Source: Propionibacteriaceae bacterium (GTDB taxonomy: Bacteria; Actinomycetota; Actinomycetes; Propionibacteriales; Propionibacteriaceae). Taken from it: 8,665 nucleotides of DNA. The stretch covers positions 1 through 8,665 of the forward strand of contig JAIRRM010000104.1 of NCBI GenBank assembly GCA_031255975.1, read 5' to 3'. Both the position numbers and the translations under genes were made by a program. The notes below the pieces were generated by a model that saw nothing but the letters and a program-made list of their open reading frames with translations, was not told the origin of the DNA and did no database searches. Positions 5,196 to 8,665 of this stretch are shown here, in pieces. The first letter of the stretch is position 1, and the number at the start of each line of letters is the position of its first letter.

Positions 5196-6985
5196 TGTGC
5201 GCACATGTACTCGCCACTGCGGCTTGGCCTTACGCCAACGGCCCACGCCACATCGGTCATGTCTCCGGTTTCGGCGTGCCGAGCGATGTTTTCGCCAGGT
5301 TTGCGCGAATGCGTGGGGACGATGTGCTGTTCGTGTCCGGCACCGACGAGCACGGTACCGCCATCCAAGTGAAGGCCGATGCCGAAGGGCTGACGGCACA
5401 GGCCACCGCCGACAAATATCACGGCATCATCGTGTCCGATCTGCAAGGCTTGGGGCTCACGTACGATCTCTACACCCGTACCACCACGAAGAATCACGAA
5501 CACGTGGTGCAACAGGTTTTTCTGGCGCTCTACAACAACGGCTACATCATTGAGCAGACGCAGTTGGGTGCCATCTCGCCGTCCACCGGCCGTACCCTGG
5601 CTGACCGCTACATCGAGGGCACCTGTCCCATCTGCGGATTCGACGGCGCGCGCGGCGACCAGTGTGACAACTGTGGCCGCCAACTCGACCCCATCGACCT
5701 GAAGAACCCACATAGCCGCATCGACGGCGAAGTGCCAGAGTTTCGGGAGACCACCCATTTCTTCCTCGACCTGCCGGCGTTCGCTGAACAGTTGACGCAG
5801 TGGTTGGATTCGCGTAAAGACTGGCGTCCCAACGTGCTCAAGTTCAGCCACAATTTCGTCGCCGAACTCAAACCGCGCGCCATCACCCGCGACCTGGATT
5901 GGGGGGTGCCGATTCCGCTGCCCGAATGGCGCGACGAGCCGATGAAGCGTATCTACGTGTGGTTTGACGCGGTGATCGGCTATCTATCGGCGTCAATCGA
6001 ATGGGCGCGTCGCTCCGGCGACCCGGAGGCTTGGAAGATCTGGTGGCATAACCCGCAGGCCGTGAGCCGCTACTTCATGGGCAAAGACAACATCGTTTTC
6101 CATACCGTCATCTGGCCCGCCATGCTACTGGGGCAGAACGGACAGGCGTCGCGCGGTGGTGAGCCGAGCGCCGAGCTGGGGCAACTGGGCCTGCCAACCG
6201 AAATCGTGTCATCTGAGTTTCTGACGATGAAGGGCTCCAAGGTGGCCTCCAGCCGCGGTGCGTCAATCTTCGTTGGCGATTTCCTGCGTGCTTTTGGGCC
6301 GGACGCGCTGCGTTACTACATCGCTGTCGCCGGGCCGGAGAACCAGGACACCGACTTCACCTGGGACGAGTTCGTACGCCGTAACAACAACGAATTGGCA
6401 AATGAGTGGGGCAACCTGGTGAACCGCTCCATCTCGATGGCGGAGAAGAACTGTGGTGCCATCCCGGCTGCGGGAGAGTTCACGGAGAGCGACACCGAAC
6501 TGCTGGCGTCGGCGCGCGGCGCGTTCGAGACTATCGGCGAACTGCTGTCCGCCTGCAAGTTCAAGAACGCGATCACCGAGGCGATGCGTATCGTCGGCCT
6601 GGCCAACCAGTATTTGAGCCAGCAGGAGCCTTGGAAGTTGAAAGACGATCCGGCCCGTCGTGACACTGTGCTGCATGTGGCGCTACAGGTGGTGCAGGAC
6701 GCCAACACGCTGCTCACCCCATTTCTGCCACACGCCGCGCAACGGGTGTATGAACTGCTCGGTGGGGTAGGCGTGTGGGCGGCACAGCCGGAGATCAAAT
6801 ACGTGGACGAGGGTGAGGGCACGGCGCGATACGCGATTCTCACCGGAGATTACCGGCAGCAGGCGGCCAAATGGGAATCCACCCCCATCGCCGTCGGCAC
6901 CCCACTCACCAAGCCCACGCCACTTTTTGTCAAGCTGGACGAGAAACTGGCCGTCACCGGCCCCGAGTGGGCACCCATCAGCTAG
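5195..6985 (+). CDS. metG: Methionyl-tRNA synthetase
   Basis: A class I aminoacyl-tRNA synthetase charging tRNA-Met and initiator tRNA with methionine, using ATP; cytosolic and essential. Landmarks: [14 protein letters not shown] with the HIGH signature at 19-22; [12 protein letters not shown] at 47-58; a four-cysteine zinc knuckle in the connective-peptide domain (C144, C147, C157, C160); the conserved WFDAVIGY region; and the second ATP signature as K349-V-A-S-S-R-G355 in place of KMSKS. The anticodon-binding helical domain follows from about residue 400, with NEWGNLVNR and [10 protein letters not shown]. At 596 residues it lacks the C-terminal EMAP-like tRNA-binding domain of the ~670-residue enzymes, as is usual for the shorter actinobacterial forms. 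It is divergent from rnhA and convergent with purL. Confidence 0.97.
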   Translation: MCAHVLATAAWPYANGPRHIGHVSGFGVPSDVFARFARMRGDDVLFVSGTDEHGTAIQVKADAEGLTAQATADKYHGIIVSDLQGLGLTYDLYTRTTTKNHEHVVQQVFLALYNNGYIIEQTQLGAISPSTGRTLADRYIEGTCPICGFDGARGDQCDNCGRQLDPIDLKNPHSRIDGEVPEFRETTHFFLDLPAFAEQLTQWLDSRKDWRPNVLKFSHNFVAELKPRAITRDLDWGVPIPLPEWRDEPMKRIYVWFDAVIGYLSASIEWARRSGDPEAWKIWWHNPQAVSRYFMGKDNIVFHTVIWPAMLLGQNGQASRGGEPSAELGQLGLPTEIVSSEFLTMKGSKVASSRGASIFVGDFLRAFGPDALRYYIAVAGPENQDTDFTWDEFVRRNNNELANEWGNLVNRSISMAEKNCGAIPAAGEFTESDTELLASARGAFETIGELLSACKFKNAITEAMRIVGLANQYLSQQEPWKLKDDPARRDTVLHVALQVVQDANTLLTPFLPHAAQRVYELLGGVGVWAAQPEIKYVDEGEGTARYAILTGDYRQQAAKWESTPIAVGTPLTKPTPLFVKLDEKLAVTGPEWAPIS

Positions 6986-7001
6986 CGGTATCAGCCTATC
7001 G

Positions 7002-7111
7002 GCGGGGTACCGCCCAGATGGTCGGCTCAGTGGCTCATCCGAATGGACGGGTGAACATCCCGGCGATGAGCACGCGGGGTACCGCCTAGATGGTCGGCTC
7101 AGTGGTTCATC
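7002..7111. repeat. Pair of 38-bp direct repeats, 72-bp period, second overlapping the purL 3' end
   Basis: Positions 7002-7039 and 7074-7111 match at 36 of 38 bases, beginning GCGGGGTACCGCC and continuing AGATGGTCGGCTCAGTGG. The second copy contains the purL stop codon (7099-7101) and its last codons. Each copy starts with a short hairpin (GGCGG-GGTA-CCGCC in the first). The rest of the metG-purL gap holds only a 4-bp hairpin (7048-7062); no U-tract terminator is seen for either gene, so these repeats may do that job (inference). Confidence 0.85.
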
Positions 7112-8665
7112 GCGGCGGGGATTGGAGCTTCCCAGCGCTCCCGTAGCTCCTCTAGGCCGATGCTGAAAAGCCCACTGATCTCCAGCGTGCCGGTGGTGGT
7201 CACCGCACCGATACGGCGCAGCAACACGCCATGCTGGGCGGTTAGCAGTTCCAGTGCCGGGAGCTGCGGGGACGGCACCGAGACCAGCACCCGGGCTGGG
7301 GTCTCCGAGAACAGTTCACTGGTGGCGTCCAGTTCTCCCGGCAGCGCCACACTGACGCCAAGTCCGGCTCTGGCCGCGAGGCAAGATTCGGTGAGAGCTT
7401 GCGCCAAACCACCCTCCGAGAGGTCATGGGCGGAGGCCAGCAGGCCGTCTTTCGCGGCACGGATAAGCACCGCGGCCAGGTTCTTTTCCGCCTCCAAATC
7501 GGGGAAGGGCGGTAGGCCACCAAGGTGGCCTGCGTGTATCACGTCCTCCCATACGCTGCCGCCCAGTTCGCTCTTGGTGACGCCGAGCAGGAACACCTCA
7601 TCTCCGCTGCTCTTGAACCCCTGGGTCACCCGCACCCGCACGTCATCGAATACCCCCAACATGCCCACTACCGGAGTGGGGTGGATGTTCACCGGGCCGG
7701 TTTGGTTGTAGAAGCTGACGTTGCCCCCGGTGACGGGGGTGCCAAGCGCGGCGCAGCCGTCCACCAGCCCCTTGATGGCCTCCACGAACTGCCACATCAC
7801 ACCGGGATCTTCAGGGGAGCCGAAGTTAAGGCAATCGGTGATGGCTATCGGCTCAGCCCCGGTGCTGGCGACGTTGCGATACGCCTCGGAGAGCGCCAGT
7901 TGGGCCCCGAGGTAGGGGTTGAGGTACGTATAGCGACCGTTCGCGTCCGTGGCGAGCGCCAGCCCCAAATTGGTGGTCTCAGCGACACGTAACACCCCAG
8001 AATCCTCCGGCGGCGTCAGCACCGAGTTGCCCATCACGAAGCGGTCGTACTGTTCGGTCACCCAGCGTTTGTCGCACTGATTGGGGCTAGTCACCACGGC
8101 GAGAAACTGCTCACGTAGCTGGAAGCCGTCGCCGGTGCGAGGCAGGTTGTTGGCGTGGTCGGCGTTCAGCGCGTCCATCCAATCCGGGCGGATTTGCGGG
8201 CGGTCATACGTCGGCCCGTCGTGAGCAACGGTGTGCGGATCAACGTCCACGATCACCTCGCCGTCCTTTTCGATGACGAGACGCCCGGTGTCGGTCAACT
8301 CGCCAATGCAGGTGGCCTGCACATCCCACTTGCGGCAGATGTCCATGAAGTTTTCGAGATCCTCCGGCGCGCAGATCGCCATCATGCGCTCTTGCGATTC
8401 GCTCATCAGAATCTCCTCCGGGGTGAGCGACGGGTCGCGCAGCGGCACGAGACCCAGATCGACGTGCATCCCGGAATCGCCCGCCGAGGCCAGTTCGGAC
8501 GTGGCGCAGGAGATGCCTGCCGCGCCGAAATCCTGAATGGCGCGCACCACGCCCGCGTGGAACAGTTCCAGCGTGCATTCGATGAGCAGCTTCTCCATGA
8601 ACGGGTCGCCCACCTGCACGCTGGGGCGTTTTGCGGCCGTGCTGTCATCGAACGTCTCCGATGCC
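7099..8665 (-). CDS. purL: Phosphoribosylformylglycinamidine synthase subunit II, 5'-truncated by window edge
   Basis: Catalyses the fourth step of de novo purine synthesis, FGAR + ATP + ammonia (from glutamine) to FGAM; cytosolic. The gene runs off the right edge: the frame stays open from 8619 to the end (reading SETFDDSTAAKRPSVQVGDP), so the GTG at 8619 is internal. About 521 C-terminal residues of a usual ~750 are present. Recognisable motifs: QVGDPFMEKLLIE, QDFGAAGISCATSEL, MSESQERM (end of the first AIRS-C domain), TDCLNFGSPEDP (about 7819-7842), GGNVSFYNQTG (about 7699-7730) and SAHDLSEGGLA in the second AIRS-C domain (about 7408-7428). It ends without a glutaminase domain, so it is the small type that needs PurQ and PurS. 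Its TGA stop lies inside a 38-bp direct repeat. Confidence 0.96.
   Translation of the reverse strand, partial: ASETFDDSTAAKRPSVQVGDPFMEKLLIECTLELFHAGVVRAIQDFGAAGISCATSELASAGDSGMHVDLGLVPLRDPSLTPEEILMSESQERMMAICAPEDLENFMDICRKWDVQATCIGELTDTGRLVIEKDGEVIVDVDPHTVAHDGPTYDRPQIRPDWMDALNADHANNLPRTGDGFQLREQFLAVVTSPNQCDKRWVTEQYDRFVMGNSVLTPPEDSGVLRVAETTNLGLALATDANGRYTYLNPYLGAQLALSEAYRNVASTGAEPIAITDCLNFGSPEDPGVMWQFVEAIKGLVDGCAALGTPVTGGNVSFYNQTGPVNIHPTPVVGMLGVFDDVRVRVTQGFKSSGDEVFLLGVTKSELGGSVWEDVIHAGHLGGLPPFPDLEAEKNLAAVLIRAAKDGLLASAHDLSEGGLAQALTESCLAARAGLGVSVALPGELDATSELFSETPARVLVSVPSPQLPALELLTAQHGVLLRRIGAVTTTGTLEISGLFSIGLEELRERWEAPIPAAMNH

Overview
The window is about 8.7 kb of moderately high-GC DNA from an actinobacterium, most likely a propionic-acid bacterium or close relative (Propionibacteriales). 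The main reason is the methylmalonyl-CoA mutase large subunit at the left edge. Adding 150 to its window-relative residue numbers puts every active-site residue on the numbering I recall for the 728-residue Propionibacterium enzyme (R207, Y243, H244, K604, D608, H610, S655, G685/G686). Small-type PurL, short MetRS and apparently leaderless starts behind TANNNT-like -10 boxes also fit Actinobacteria. The species cannot be fixed from the sequence alone.

Left half (1-4336), the methylmalonyl-CoA locus: mutB (5' end cut off by the window) ends in a perfect 13-bp intrinsic terminator. Next come a 48-bp-spaced direct repeat and two small genes I cannot assign to a named family. The first (1958-2338) is a helical protein made of two copies of one ~54-residue unit. 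The second (2546-3040) is a free-standing, degenerate copy of the cobalamin-binding domain that forms the C-terminus of mutB itself. It keeps the Rossmann-type scaffold, nearly identical to mutB in its centre, but has lost all three cobalamin-binding motifs. meaB follows (3167-4336), encoding the GTPase chaperone that loads and protects the mutase, here with an unusual tryptophan-containing N-terminal extension. The degenerate domain therefore lies between the enzyme it derives from and that enzyme's chaperone. This is the most novel part of the window.

Right half (4337-8665), housekeeping genes: a 339-bp convergent gap holds a probable meaB terminator and three degenerate copies of a REP-like repeat. 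rnhA (minus, RNase HI) and metG (plus, methionyl-tRNA synthetase) diverge from a 54-bp gap in which both probably have leaderless promoters. purL (minus, truncated at its 5' end by the window edge) converges on metG. The metG-purL gap carries a 38-bp direct repeat (36/38 identical), one copy of which contains the purL stop codon. The same core motif occurs in the meaB-rnhA repeats, which suggests a small dispersed repeat family placed at 3' ends of convergent genes.

Working picture: MutA/MutB convert methylmalonyl-CoA and succinyl-CoA, and MeaB controls cofactor loading. The two uncharacterised small proteins sit in this locus, and the B12-domain remnant could act on MutB or MeaB as a cofactor-free mimic; that role is inference.
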